In this document: one piece after another, positions 20,547-29,468 of the stretch
Layout: the number at the start of each line of letters is the position of its first letter
How positions within the stretch are numbered: the stretch's first letter is position 1
Source of the DNA: Acidimicrobiia bacterium
Lineage (GTDB): Bacteria; Acidobacteriota; Terriglobia; Bryobacterales; Bryobacteraceae
Assembly (NCBI GenBank): GCA_016871315.1
Contig: VFZE01000002.1
Span: 62,001-126,000, forward strand
Reading direction: 5' to 3'
Length of the DNA stretch: 64,000 nt
Notes under the pieces: generated by a model
What the model was told of the DNA's origin: nothing
The model's database searches: none
Seen by the model: only the letters and a program-made list of their open reading frames with translations
Program-made: the position numbers and the translations under genes

Positions 20547-21727
20547 ATCTCGTCATTGTGCTTGCGATGCTGGCGGCCTGGCCGCAATGGCGCGGGCCGA
20601 ACCGTGACGGTGTCTCGCCGGAGAAGGGTCTTCTTCAGCGGTGGCCCGAGGGCGGTCCGAAGCTGGTTTGGAAGGCGCAGGGGCTGGGCGAAGGTTATTC
20701 CAGCATGTCGGTAGCCGACGGGCGCATTTACACGCAGGGCCAGCGCGGCGAGGTGCAGTATGTGATGGCGTTCGACGCGGCGACGGGAAAGAAGCTGTGG
20801 GAGACGGCCAACGGCAGACCGTACCGCGAGCGGCGCGGCGATGGTCCGCGCGGCATGCCCACCATTGAGGGCAACCGCCTGTGGGCTTACGCGGCCGATG
20901 GCTCGCTGATTTGCGTGGAGGCGGCGACAGGGAAGAAGATCTGGGGCTACAACGCCGTCGAGAAGTTTGGCGGTTCGGTGCCGCATTGGGGCATCAGCGA
21001 ATCGCCGCTGATTGACGGCGACAGATTGATCGCGGTGACCGGTGGAAGCGGGGCTTCGGTGGTGGCGCTGAACAAGGCGACCGGGGATCTGGTATGGAAA
21101 TCGCAGAGCGATGATGCGGCGTATTCCTCGGCGGTCATTGCGGTGACCGGCGGCGTGCGGCAGCTGCTGACCTTCACCGAGCGTGGAGCTTTGGGCTTGC
21201 GCGCCGATAACGGCGAGCTGCTATGGCGCTATGCGCAGGTGGCCAACCGCACGGCTAATGTCGCGACGCCGATTTATCGCGATGGGCACGCGTTTTACTC
21301 CTCCGACTACGGCACCGGCGCGGCGCTGCTGAAGCTGGAGGCGCAGGGCGGCAGCGTGAAGGCGAGCGAAGTCTACTTTACGCGCGAGATGCGCAACCAT
21401 CATGCGACTTCGGTGCTGGTGGGCGACACGCTGTACGGGTTTTCCTCATCGGTGCTGACGGCGATGAAGTTTCTTACCGGCGAAGTTGCCTGGCGCGACC
21501 GCAGCGTGGGCAAAGGCTCGCTGATTTTCGCCGAGGGGCATTTGTATTGTTTCGGCGAGAATGGCGAGGTGGCGCTGGTGGAGGCGACGCCGGAGGGGTA
21601 TAAGGAGAAGTCGCGGTTCCGGTTGACGATCGGCAGCCGGCCGAGTTGGGCGCATCCAGCGATCGCCGATGGCAGGCTCTACTTGCGGGATCAAGACACG
21701 CTGTACAGCTACGGTATCCGCCAATAG
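20543..21727 (+). CDS. PQQ-like beta-propeller secreted protein
   Basis: 394 residues with a short hydrophobic N-terminus and repeated propeller blades of the pyrrolo-quinoline quinone type: WPQWRGPNRDGVS, the AFDAATGKKLWE, CVEAATGKKIWG and ALNKATGDLVWK motifs (A-x-D/E-A-x-T-G-x-x-x-W), each one blade. No dehydrogenase domain or heme site is present. Such proteins are common in acidobacteria and planctomycetes and are thought to be exported binding scaffolds. Translationally coupled to the preceding secreted protein. Confidence 0.85.
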   Translation: MNLVIVLAMLAAWPQWRGPNRDGVSPEKGLLQRWPEGGPKLVWKAQGLGEGYSSMSVADGRIYTQGQRGEVQYVMAFDAATGKKLWETANGRPYRERRGDGPRGMPTIEGNRLWAYAADGSLICVEAATGKKIWGYNAVEKFGGSVPHWGISESPLIDGDRLIAVTGGSGASVVALNKATGDLVWKSQSDDAAYSSAVIAVTGGVRQLLTFTERGALGLRADNGELLWRYAQVANRTANVATPIYRDGHAFYSSDYGTGAALLKLEAQGGSVKASEVYFTREMRNHHATSVLVGDTLYGFSSSVLTAMKFLTGEVAWRDRSVGKGSLIFAEGHLYCFGENGEVALVEATPEGYKEKSRFRLTIGSRPSWAHPAIADGRLYLRDQDTLYSYGIRQ

Positions 21728-21970
21728 GACAGGGGCGGGATGCGCGACTCGACTGGTGCAAGAAACTCGCGTTAACGCCATCGATTTGCGCATCAAGCGC
21801 GGCGCATTTCAAGCGCCTTTTCCGGCCGCTCGCGTCATTTCTACCGCAGCACCAGTCAGTGGCGCGTCACCGCCCCCTGACTTGTCAGGTTCTATTGCAA
21901 CCTCCTTACGGTTCCATAATGAACCTCCATTCCAGAGGTGTCAATAGCAGAATGGTTCTACCACCCGGGT
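21728..21970. other. Convergent intergenic region with clustered inverted repeats
   Basis: 243 bp between two convergent genes, no ORF. Four short inverted repeats lie within 21876-21940: CCTGACTTGTCAGG (21876-21889), AGGTTctattgcAACCT (from 21887), GGTTCcataatGAACC (21910-21925) and CCTCcattccaGAGG. They may be terminators for both genes, but none is followed by a T-run. Confidence 0.5.
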
Positions 21971-22594
21971 TTAATCTTTTGCGATTTCGCCACTGATTTT
22001 CACGCCGCGGAAGGAGCCCATGTCGAAGAAGCTGCCGATCCCGAATCGTCCCGCGCCGAGGCTCATGTCGACGGCGCGCATGGCAGGCGATGTTTTCCCG
22101 TTCACGTAAACATCCACGCGGTGCGTGGCGGCGTCATAGCTGAGCCGCACTTTGTGCCACTCCTCGGAGGTGAGCATGGCGGGGCCGTCGAGCGAGCTGA
22201 TACGCACGCGGTCGCCGCCGTAGACGTGAAAGATGCCGTTGTGATGCGCGGCCTGGTGACCGGTATCGACGGAGAGGTGAGCGTAGTTGAAGTGATTCTC
22301 ATCACGCCAGGCGTAGACGAGGATGAGCGAGGTGCGGCGATTGCGGACCGGCAACGGCTCCTTCTTCACTTCCAGTTCGAGGTGCAGCCGTTGATAGGGC
22401 GGAGTTTCAGCGAGGGCATACTGTGTGGGGCGCCTCGGCTGAGTGGAGGGGCGCGGGACCAGGAGATGGAGGACGCCGCTGTCCAGTTTCCAATCGGCGG
22501 GGTCGGGCAGCCGCCAGCGGAGTCCGAAGGCATCGAGAGTGCTTTGAGCTGATGCGGAGAGACTGAAAAGGAGAAGCAGCGTCAGGACGCGCAT
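21971..22594 (-). CDS. Secreted concanavalin-like (LamG/DUF1080-type) protein
   Basis: About 207 residues with signal peptide MRVLTLLLLFSLSASAQS. The mature protein looks like a single jelly-roll domain: LRWRLPDPADWKLDSGVL, LILVYAWRDENHFNYAHLS, VRLSYDAATHRVDVYVNGK and GRFGIGSFFDMGSFRGVKI. This pattern is shared by 3-keto-disaccharide hydrolase-like and LamG domains. Carbohydrate binding or hydrolysis is possible; no catalytic residues can be named. ATG 22594 is chosen for the signal peptide, although the frame begins 9 codons earlier. Confidence 0.75.
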   Translation of the reverse strand: MRVLTLLLLFSLSASAQSTLDAFGLRWRLPDPADWKLDSGVLHLLVPRPSTQPRRPTQYALAETPPYQRLHLELEVKKEPLPVRNRRTSLILVYAWRDENHFNYAHLSVDTGHQAAHHNGIFHVYGGDRVRISSLDGPAMLTSEEWHKVRLSYDAATHRVDVYVNGKTSPAMRAVDMSLGAGRFGIGSFFDMGSFRGVKISGEIAKD

Positions 22595-22644
22595 GGTGTC
22601 CATGATAGCGAGAATAGACACCGGCCGATCAACGCGGGCAGAAA

Positions 22645-23487
22645 TCAGTGTGCCGGTTTGGCTTCCGGCCTGGCGCCGGCTTCTGTTTCAGGTTTCGATT
22701 CCTGGCTGGCGGGTGCTCCATTGGCATCGGCGGGTTTGGCGTCCTCGGAGGCGGCGGTGGCTTGATACTGGACGATTACGGAGATCCGGCGGTTGGAGGC
22801 GTGCACGGGATTGTCGGCAACACGCAGGCGCCGGTCGGCGAAGCCGCGGACCTGCGCAACCTGGCCTTGGCGCAGGCCGGCCGACTCCATCAAGTGGCGC
22901 GCGGCGTTGGCGCGGTCCGCCGATAGCTCCCAATTGCTATAGCCGGCCTTGGCGGCGAACGGCTTGGCATCGGTGTGACCCTCGATCAGCAAATTGTTCG
23001 GCATCTGGCCGAGTTGATTGGCCAGCAGTACCAGCAGCTCCTCACCAACCGAGCTGGGCATTGGAGAGCCGCTGGCAAAGAACATCCCCTTGTCGGTCTC
23101 CAGAAGCTCAATCCGAAGCCCTTCGCCGGTGACCGTCATCTGCACCTGGTCTTTCATATCTTCAAATCTGGGCATCGACTTCATCGCCGATTCCAGTCTG
23201 TCCTTCAGCTCGCCCATGTCGTCCTTACTTATTTCCACCCCTTCACCCTGGCCGGTCAAGGTGGAGCCGGACGCTTTGCCCTTTCCGGTCGGGTCACGGA
23301 AGTATCCGCCCACGGCCTCCTGCACCTTGGGGCTGGCATTCATCAGCCACATCACCATGAAGAAGGCCATCATCGCCGTGACGAAGTCGGCGTAGGCCAC
23401 CTTCCAGGCTCCGCCATGGTGGCCGCCATGGCCGACCTTCTTCTTGATGACGATGATTGGTGCTGGTGGTCCGGATTCTTCAGGCAT
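22645..23487 (-). CDS. motB: MotB flagellar stator protein
   Basis: 280 residues. N-terminal HGGAWKVAYADFVTAMMAFF supplies the single membrane helix with the proton-carrying Asp (D33), followed by a plug/linker rich in charged residues and a C-terminal OmpA-like peptidoglycan-binding domain (IEGHTDAKPF, NWELSADRANAARHLM, NRRISVIVQY). A Glu/Pro/Ala-rich tail follows. Forms the stator with MotA; gene starts 12 bp after motA. Confidence 0.95.
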   Translation of the reverse strand: MPEESGPPAPIIVIKKKVGHGGHHGGAWKVAYADFVTAMMAFFMVMWLMNASPKVQEAVGGYFRDPTGKGKASGSTLTGQGEGVEISKDDMGELKDRLESAMKSMPRFEDMKDQVQMTVTGEGLRIELLETDKGMFFASGSPMPSSVGEELLVLLANQLGQMPNNLLIEGHTDAKPFAAKAGYSNWELSADRANAARHLMESAGLRQGQVAQVRGFADRRLRVADNPVHASNRRISVIVQYQATAASEDAKPADANGAPASQESKPETEAGARPEAKPAH

Positions 23488-23499
23488 CGTGGTTACTCT

Positions 23500-24366
23500 C
23501 TAACTCGCTCCCGCCGGGGCGCCCTTGCAAGCAGCTTCAAACTCCTTGAATGTGGGCCGCACCTCATGCGGCACGGCGCGCCGCGCGAACTCCGCCGAGA
23601 GAATCGGGGCGTTGCCGCGGATGTAGCTCATCACGCCGACGCGCAGCACGTTATAGTAAGCCCCCTCGGCGTCGACGATCTTAGTCATGTTGGAGGCCAG
23701 CGGACCAACTAGCCCGTAGCACATCAGAATGCCGAGGAAGGTCCCCACCAGCGCCGCAGCCACGTGATGGCCGATTTGCTCGGGCGGGCCGCCCAGCGAG
23801 CCCATCGTGATCACGACGCCGAGCACGGCGGCGACGATGCCAAGACCCGGCAGCGCGTCCGAGATGGTGTTGAGCGCGGTGGAAGGCTGCACCGCCTCAT
23901 GATGGTGCACTTCCATGTCAAGCTCCATCATCCGGTCCAGCTGAAACGGATCCACGCCGCCGCTGATCGACATGCGCAGCGTGTCGCAGACAAAATCCAC
24001 CGCGTGGTGATTGGCGAGAAAAGCCGGGAACTTGCTGAACACGTCGCTTTTCTCCGGTTCCTCCACATCGGCTTCCAGCTTCGTCGCTCCGTTCTTGCGC
24101 GCCGAAACGAACAGTGTGTTCAGCATCTTCAGGGTTTCCAGATAGAGATCCTTGTTGTAGCGGTTGCCCTTGAGGATTCCGATCAGCCCCGCGAACACGC
24201 CCTTGATCACATGCATCGGGTTGGCGACGAACAGCGTGCCGAATGCGGCTCCTCCGATGATGACCAACTCGGCCGGCTGGAACAGCACGGCGAGATTGCC
24301 GTGAGCCATCAAGTAGCCGCCGAGGACGGCGCCGAGCACAATGACGATTCCGATGATTGCGAACAT
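23500..24366 (-). CDS. motA: MotA flagellar stator protein
   Basis: 288 residues with four predicted membrane helices: 1-20, about 33-52, and the pair near 165-215 (SDALPGLGIVAAVLGVVITM, VAAALVGTFLGILMCYGLVG), separated by the long cytoplasmic loop that contacts the rotor. These are the hallmarks of MotA; PGLG is the conserved proline motif of helix 3. It is transcribed ahead of motB and has a sigma-28-like promoter upstream, so it is likely part of the late flagellar regulon. Confidence 0.95.
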   Translation of the reverse strand: MFAIIGIVIVLGAVLGGYLMAHGNLAVLFQPAELVIIGGAAFGTLFVANPMHVIKGVFAGLIGILKGNRYNKDLYLETLKMLNTLFVSARKNGATKLEADVEEPEKSDVFSKFPAFLANHHAVDFVCDTLRMSISGGVDPFQLDRMMELDMEVHHHEAVQPSTALNTISDALPGLGIVAAVLGVVITMGSLGGPPEQIGHHVAAALVGTFLGILMCYGLVGPLASNMTKIVDAEGAYYNVLRVGVMSYIRGNAPILSAEFARRAVPHEVRPTFKEFEAACKGAPAGAS

Positions 24367-24409
24367 GATTGGTTGAACCTGGACCCCAGCATCCGGCGGT
24401 CATTCTCTC

Positions 24410-24436
24410 TTATCGGTGGAAGCGAACGCGGGTTGA
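24410..24436 (-). promoter_or_regulatory. Candidate sigma-28 (FliA) promoter of motAB
   Basis: Reading the minus strand, TCAA (24436-24433), 15 bp, then ACCGATAA (24417-24410). The flagellar consensus is TAAA-N15-GCCGATAA, so 3 of 4 and 7 of 8 core bases match with exact spacing. Transcription would start about 35-40 nt before the motA ATG. Function agrees with the downstream genes. Confidence 0.65.
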
Positions 24437-24494
24437 GGGTAAGACCGAGAAAGGGGAACGGTACGAAACGCCATGCAAATCCAGGACTTAGCAC

Positions 24495-26168
24495 TTAAGA
24501 GTCTTTGCTCCTTTTCTCCCGGTACATGCGCTGGTCGGCGGTGGCCAGCAGTTGATCGGCGTCACGCCCGTCCTCAGGAAAACTGGCGCAGCCGGCGCTC
24601 AACTGCAGCAGGCCTTCTCCGCAAACTTCGCTGCCAACCTCGGCGGCGATCCGGGAGAGCGACTCGATCTTCTCCGAGATATTCCCGTGCGGATAATCGG
24701 GCAGAACCAGTACGAATTCATCGCCGCCCATGCGCGCCACACAGTCGTAGTCGCGGCATTCCGTCTTGATCCGCCCGGCCAGCAGGCGAAGCACCTCGTT
24801 GCCTGCCAGGTGGCCGTGACGGTCGTTGACCTGTTTGAATCCGTCCAGATCGCACACCAGCACCGAGAGACCGTTGCCGGAGCGGCCGCAGCGGGCCAGT
24901 TCGCGGTCCAGGTGAACGAAAAGAGAGCGCGCGTTGGGCAGGCCCGTCAAGCCATCGGTGGCGGCGCTCTGCTGAACGTTCCGGTGAGCGACCGCGTTGG
25001 CCAGAGCCATGCCGAGCTTGCCGGATACAGTTTCGAGCAAACGCAGATGGTCGCGCCGGAAGGCGTTCCTTTCCAGAGAATAGAGCGCCAGTACACCCAC
25101 AAGGTTCTCTCCGTCGCGCAGCGGAACGATCAGAGCCGAGCGAAGCGAAGTGAGACGCGCGGCTTCCACGGCCGGATCCCCGTTCACTATCGGCTGCTGA
25201 TGCGCGGCCACCCAGCCCGACAACCCCTGACCAAGAGGAGTCTCCAGGGACGCAAGCAGCCGGCTGCTTTCCCCGCTCACAAAGCAAGGTTTCAGCAGTC
25301 CGCCCTCGGCCAGGCTGACCGAAACCGCGTCATAGGGGACCAGGTCCTGAATGCGCGAGCAGAATAGGGATAGAGTATCCGGCACGCGGAGGGAATTCCC
25401 CAGATCGCGGGTGAGCTCATACAGACGCTGCGCCTCATGGCGGGCCGCGGCGATCCGCTCCAGAAAGCCGGCGGCGGGCGGGACGGCCGGCTGAGCCGGG
25501 GCGTCCGCTGCGGTGCATTGCTCCAGGTCCGCGGCCTTGCCGAGAAGGATCTTCACCACCTGAGGGTCGAAGGCGCGGCCGGATTCCGCGCCGACCAGCT
25601 CCAGCGCCTGCGGCAGCGGCAGTGCGCCGCGGTGCGGGCGGGCGGAGGCCAGTGCATCCAGACTGTCGACCGCGGCGATGATGCGCGCGCCGATGGGGAT
25701 GTCCTCGCCGGCCAGCTTGTCCGGGTAACCGGTGCCGTCCCATTTTTCGTGGTGAGCGCGGACAATCCCGCATACCGCCGCCGGGAATCCGGCCTGCTCA
25801 AGAATCTGCGCGCCCACCGCCGGATGGATCTGCACCTTCTCAAACTCCTCCGGAGTCAGGCGGGCTGGTTTGGAGAAGATGTGGCCTGGTACGGCCAGCT
25901 TGCCGATGTCATGAAGAATGGCCGCCGTGCGGAGCGCGCTGAGTTCCTCCCGCGAGAGGCCCATCCGCCTCCCGATTTCCATCGAGTAGACCTGAAGGCG
26001 GCGAAGGTGAAACTCGGTGGCGTCACCGCGCACCTCGATCGCAAGGGCGAAGGCTTCCAGCGTGCTCAGGTGCCGCTCCGCCATCCGCTTCATCGAGAAC
26101 TTCACACGAAAGACCACCAGGGCCGAGAGGGCAAGGGCGGCAGCGGCAACCAGTATCCAGAGACTCAT
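24495..26168 (-). CDS. HD-GYP / GAF / GGDEF cyclic-di-GMP enzyme
   Basis: 557 residues: N-terminal membrane helix (about 3-22), HD-GYP phosphodiesterase domain (about 50-190, with AAILHDIGKL and HHEKWDGTGYP), a GAF sensor (about 215-375) and a GGDEF cyclase domain (about 395-555, RMGGDEF) with an RxxD inhibition site (RDYD) five residues before it. Both catalytic motifs look intact, so it may both make and break cyclic-di-GMP; the order HD-GYP first and GGDEF last is less common than the reverse. ATG overlaps the stop of the ABC ATPase gene (ATGA), placing it last in the peptide-transporter operon and just ahead of motAB. Confidence 0.9.
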   Translation of the reverse strand: MSLWILVAAAALALSALVVFRVKFSMKRMAERHLSTLEAFALAIEVRGDATEFHLRRLQVYSMEIGRRMGLSREELSALRTAAILHDIGKLAVPGHIFSKPARLTPEEFEKVQIHPAVGAQILEQAGFPAAVCGIVRAHHEKWDGTGYPDKLAGEDIPIGARIIAAVDSLDALASARPHRGALPLPQALELVGAESGRAFDPQVVKILLGKAADLEQCTAADAPAQPAVPPAAGFLERIAAARHEAQRLYELTRDLGNSLRVPDTLSLFCSRIQDLVPYDAVSVSLAEGGLLKPCFVSGESSRLLASLETPLGQGLSGWVAAHQQPIVNGDPAVEAARLTSLRSALIVPLRDGENLVGVLALYSLERNAFRRDHLRLLETVSGKLGMALANAVAHRNVQQSAATDGLTGLPNARSLFVHLDRELARCGRSGNGLSVLVCDLDGFKQVNDRHGHLAGNEVLRLLAGRIKTECRDYDCVARMGGDEFVLVLPDYPHGNISEKIESLSRIAAEVGSEVCGEGLLQLSAGCASFPEDGRDADQLLATADQRMYREKRSKDS

Positions 26169-27049
26169 TGGCTTTCTCCGGCGTGCACCGGCGGCGTGAC
26201 CGGTTCCCCTTGTCCCACCGAGTTCACCAGCGCCCGGAGATCATTGGCCGGGACCGCCTCCGGCTCCCGTGACGGAGGTTGCGGAAGGCAGCCGATCAGC
26301 CGGCGCGTAAACGGATGCGCCGGACTGTCGAAGACCTGCCTTACCGGGCCGCATTCCACCAGCGACCCCCTCTCGAGTATCGCGACACGGTGCGCGAGCG
26401 TGCTCACCGACAGCAGGTCATGAGAGATGAACAATACCGCGGTGGAGAGCTTGCGGTTGAGATCGGCGAACAGCTTCAGGATCTCCGCCTGCGTAATGAC
26501 GTCCAGCGCCGAGGTCGGCTCATCGGCGATCAGCAATGACGGACGGTGCAGGATCGCCATGGCAATGAGCACGCGCTGCGCCTGGCCAACGCTGATCTCG
26601 GACGGATAGCGCCGCAGAAACGTCTCCTCCGAGGGCAGGCAGGCAAGCTCCATGGCGCGGCCCGTCTCCTGGCGCCAAGGCGAGCCGTCCGCGGAGCGGT
26701 GCGCCAACCAGGCCTCGCGCAGCTGATCTCTCAGCCGCAAGCAGGGATTCAGCGACGATACCGGGCTTTGCAGTACCAGCCCGATACGGCTGCCTCGCAG
26801 CTCGCGCATGCGCCGCTCCGGCAGGCCCATCAGATCCGTCCCTTCGAAAACAATACTGCCCCGCACCCATCCGCCGCGGTAACCGATCAGCCGCAAGAGC
26901 GCCATCGCGAGCGAACTTTTACCGGAGCCGCTTTGTCCCACCAGCGCCAGGATCTCGCCGGACTCAACCGCCAGCGTGATGTCCTCAAGCACCGGCTGCC
27001 CCTTGCCGTAACCCGCCGTGATCCGCATTTCCAGTAATCTGGCCGCCAT
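26165..27049 (-). CDS. Oligopeptide/dipeptide ABC transporter ATP-binding protein
   Basis: 294 residues, OppD/DppD-like. Walker A GQSGSGKSS, Q-loop region VLQSPVSSLNP, signature SVGQAQR (canonical SGGQ has Val at position two), Walker B LLIADEPTSALD and the switch His in FISHDL. The C-terminus has the HPFTRRLIGCLP extension typical of OppD/DppD. No second ATPase (OppF) follows, so the transporter may use a homodimer. ATG 27049 overlaps the binding-protein stop by one base (TGATG). Longer frame to 27097 rejected. Confidence 0.88.
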   Translation of the reverse strand: MAARLLEMRITAGYGKGQPVLEDITLAVESGEILALVGQSGSGKSSLAMALLRLIGYRGGWVRGSIVFEGTDLMGLPERRMRELRGSRIGLVLQSPVSSLNPCLRLRDQLREAWLAHRSADGSPWRQETGRAMELACLPSEETFLRRYPSEISVGQAQRVLIAMAILHRPSLLIADEPTSALDVITQAEILKLFADLNRKLSTAVLFISHDLLSVSTLAHRVAILERGSLVECGPVRQVFDSPAHPFTRRLIGCLPQPPSREPEAVPANDLRALVNSVGQGEPVTPPVHAGESQ

Positions 27050-28665
27050 CAGTTGCCCGCTGCCCCCTTGGCGAAATGAATCCGGTCGATGTTCCAAAAA
27101 ACCTGCGGGAACATGACCGCCGGTTGCACGCCGGCCAAGGCGCCGGAGGAGGCCGCAAGGGAATTCTTGTACAGCAGGTAGACAAACGGCTCCTCGTCGA
27201 AGACGATTTTCTGCACGCGGTCGACATGACGCTTGCGCTCGGCAGGGTCCGCCGAGGCGGCCTGGGCGCGCATGAGCCGGTCAATTTCCGCCTCCCACGC
27301 GGTGGCCGGCGCCGGCTGCGACGGATTCCACTGATGATTGGGTGAGGAGCTCAGCCAGACGTTCATCTGCGAGTTCGGATCCAGATCGAGATTGGTCTGG
27401 CCGAGCAGGCAGGCGTCATAGTCGAAGGTGCGCGTGATGCGTTCAATCAGGCTCGGAAAATCGAGCGGCGCCAGGTGCACGCGGATGCCGATCTCGGCCA
27501 GATCCTGCTGAATCAAAGCGGCCATGCGCGCGCGTGTCTTGTTGCCGGAGTTGGTGATCAAGGTGAACTCCACCGGCTGGCCGGAGGGGCTCACCAGGCG
27601 CGGGCCCTGTTTGCGGAAACCTACCTTGGCCAGCAGACGCAGCGAGCCGGCCGGATCGTGGCGGCGCGGAGACAGATCCTTGTTGAACCAGAAACGGTTG
27701 GCGGGGCTGACCGGGCCCGCCGCCGGAGTTGCCAGCAGCTGAAATGCGATACGCACCAGATCGTCGCGGCGTATGGCGCCGGAAACGGCGTTGCGGAATG
27801 GGCGCGAAGTGAACCATGCCTTCTTGTGCGCCGGCAGCGGCGCCGTGGGAACCATGTTGAACCACAGCATCTCCGGCTCCAGCGACGGACCGGCGTTGTA
27901 GGGAGCCTTCGGCATGTCGCCCTTCAGCCGGAGGAAATGTTCCGGTTCGATCTTATTGATGAGATGGATCTCGCCGCGCCGCAGCCGCAGCAGCTCCGTG
28001 TCGCGGTTGGTCTGGATCTCCAGCCGCACCGCGTCAAGATAGGGCAGGCGGCGGCCGGCCGGAGCGGTCTTCCAGTAGTGCGGGTTACGGTCGAGATGGA
28101 AGTAGACGCCCGGCTGATGCTGCGCGATGAGGAACGGACCGAGCACGGCCTTCTCTTTGAGCGGCGAGCGGCGGGACAGGATCGAGAGCCCGTCGAAACG
28201 CCGGTCCAGACCGGCAACCGGGGCGGGGAAGTCGATCGTGATGGCTAGCGCGGAATGCACCGTCGTCTTCAATACGCCCAGTGGGGAGCGGAACGAATCG
28301 GCGACCGGTGAGCGCAGCGAGGCGGCCGAAAGCAGATCGAACGTGTAGGCGACATCCTCGGCCGTGAACGGCGTTCCGTCGGAGAAGCGCACGCCTTCCC
28401 GCAGTTGAAACCGGATGCGGCGGCCGGCGTCGGTGATTTTCCAGCTCACGGCAAGATCCGGCTCCGGCTGCTGGCTGGCGCGGTTCAGGCGGATCAAGGC
28501 AGCGGAGGTGAGGAAGCGGATCGTCTCCGAGGATTCCTCGGCCGCCTCCAGCGGGTGCAGCGTCTTGGGCTCCGAGCGCAGGCAAAGGCGCAACGTGCCG
28601 CCCCATTGTGCGCCGAGCGGGACGCTCAGCCAAACTGCGATTGCGGCAACCAGCAGCCGTCTCAT
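27049..28665 (-). CDS. Peptide ABC transporter substrate-binding protein
   Basis: 538 residues with a signal peptide (MRRLLVAAIAVWLSVPLGAQ; no lipobox Cys) followed by the SBP family 5 layout: LRLCLRSEPKTLHPL, VSWKITDAGRRIRFQLREGV, FSDGTPFTAEDVAYTFDLL and a C-terminal lobe ending before FVYLLYKNSL. This class binds oligopeptides, dipeptides or nickel. It overlaps the DppC-like permease by 4 bp and the ATPase by 1 bp, so it is embedded mid-operon rather than first. Confidence 0.92.
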   Translation of the reverse strand: MRRLLVAAIAVWLSVPLGAQWGGTLRLCLRSEPKTLHPLEAAEESSETIRFLTSAALIRLNRASQQPEPDLAVSWKITDAGRRIRFQLREGVRFSDGTPFTAEDVAYTFDLLSAASLRSPVADSFRSPLGVLKTTVHSALAITIDFPAPVAGLDRRFDGLSILSRRSPLKEKAVLGPFLIAQHQPGVYFHLDRNPHYWKTAPAGRRLPYLDAVRLEIQTNRDTELLRLRRGEIHLINKIEPEHFLRLKGDMPKAPYNAGPSLEPEMLWFNMVPTAPLPAHKKAWFTSRPFRNAVSGAIRRDDLVRIAFQLLATPAAGPVSPANRFWFNKDLSPRRHDPAGSLRLLAKVGFRKQGPRLVSPSGQPVEFTLITNSGNKTRARMAALIQQDLAEIGIRVHLAPLDFPSLIERITRTFDYDACLLGQTNLDLDPNSQMNVWLSSSPNHQWNPSQPAPATAWEAEIDRLMRAQAASADPAERKRHVDRVQKIVFDEEPFVYLLYKNSLAASSGALAGVQPAVMFPQVFWNIDRIHFAKGAAGN

Positions 28666-29468
28666 GCGGCGCGCTCCTTGCGGGCCAGCAGGACGTGCAT
28701 CGCCCAGACGCAGGCAAGCAGCAGCGCCGCCGGCGCCAGCACGAACGGGTTCTCCGCGATCGCCGAATAATTCTCCAGCTCCTTGAGAAGCCCTCCCCAG
28801 CTGGGCAGCGGCTCCACCACGCCCAGGCCGAGAATGCCGAGGTTGGCCTCGGCGAGAATGAACAACGGAATCGAGGTCCAGAATTGCGCCGCCAGCACCG
28901 GCCGCAGGGCAGGCATCAGGTGGCGGCTCAGCAATCGCCAGCCGGCGACTCCTTGCGCGCGGGCCAGCAGCAGGAAGTCGGAATTACGCAGTGAGGCTGC
29001 CGCGGCCCGTACCACGCGCGAGGGGCCGGCCCAGCCCAGCGCCCCGAGCAATAGAAACGTAATCACCAGCGAGGCGAGCGGTTCCACATCCAGCGGCAAC
29101 GCGGCGCGGACCGTGAGCAGCAGGAACATCCAGGGCAGGCACAGCAGAAGATCGGAGGAGACTTGGTGCGCACCCGCGGGAAAACGTCCGAGCCACGCCG
29201 CCGATGCGCCGGCAAAGGCGGCCAGCAGCGTGGACAGCAGCGCCGCGGCAGGAGCCAGCAGCAGCGAAACACGGGTCGCGTGCAGGAGCCGCGAGAGCCG
29301 GTCGCGGCCCAGTTCGTCGGTGCCGAGCGGATGGTCCGCCGAAGGCGGCGCCGCAATCGCCTCGCGGAACTGGCGATGGTATGGCGCCGGCGCGATCCAG
29401 CCGGCCGCCAGCGCCGGTCCCAGGATCAAGGCGAGCACGATCCATGCGGCCATCCGCGCCCGGCTCAT
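28662..29468 (-). CDS. Peptide ABC transporter permease, DppC/OppC type
   Basis: 268 residues with about five to six membrane helices. The hallmark HPLGTDELGRDRLSRLL follows the first helix and loop, and an ARAQGV segment forms the EAA-type loop that docks the ATPase. Overlaps both neighbours by 4 bp. Pairs with the upstream DppB-type permease. Confidence 0.9.
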   Translation of the reverse strand: MSRARMAAWIVLALILGPALAAGWIAPAPYHRQFREAIAAPPSADHPLGTDELGRDRLSRLLHATRVSLLLAPAAALLSTLLAAFAGASAAWLGRFPAGAHQVSSDLLLCLPWMFLLLTVRAALPLDVEPLASLVITFLLLGALGWAGPSRVVRAAAASLRNSDFLLLARAQGVAGWRLLSRHLMPALRPVLAAQFWTSIPLFILAEANLGILGLGVVEPLPSWGGLLKELENYSAIAENPFVLAPAALLLACVWAMHVLLARKERAA

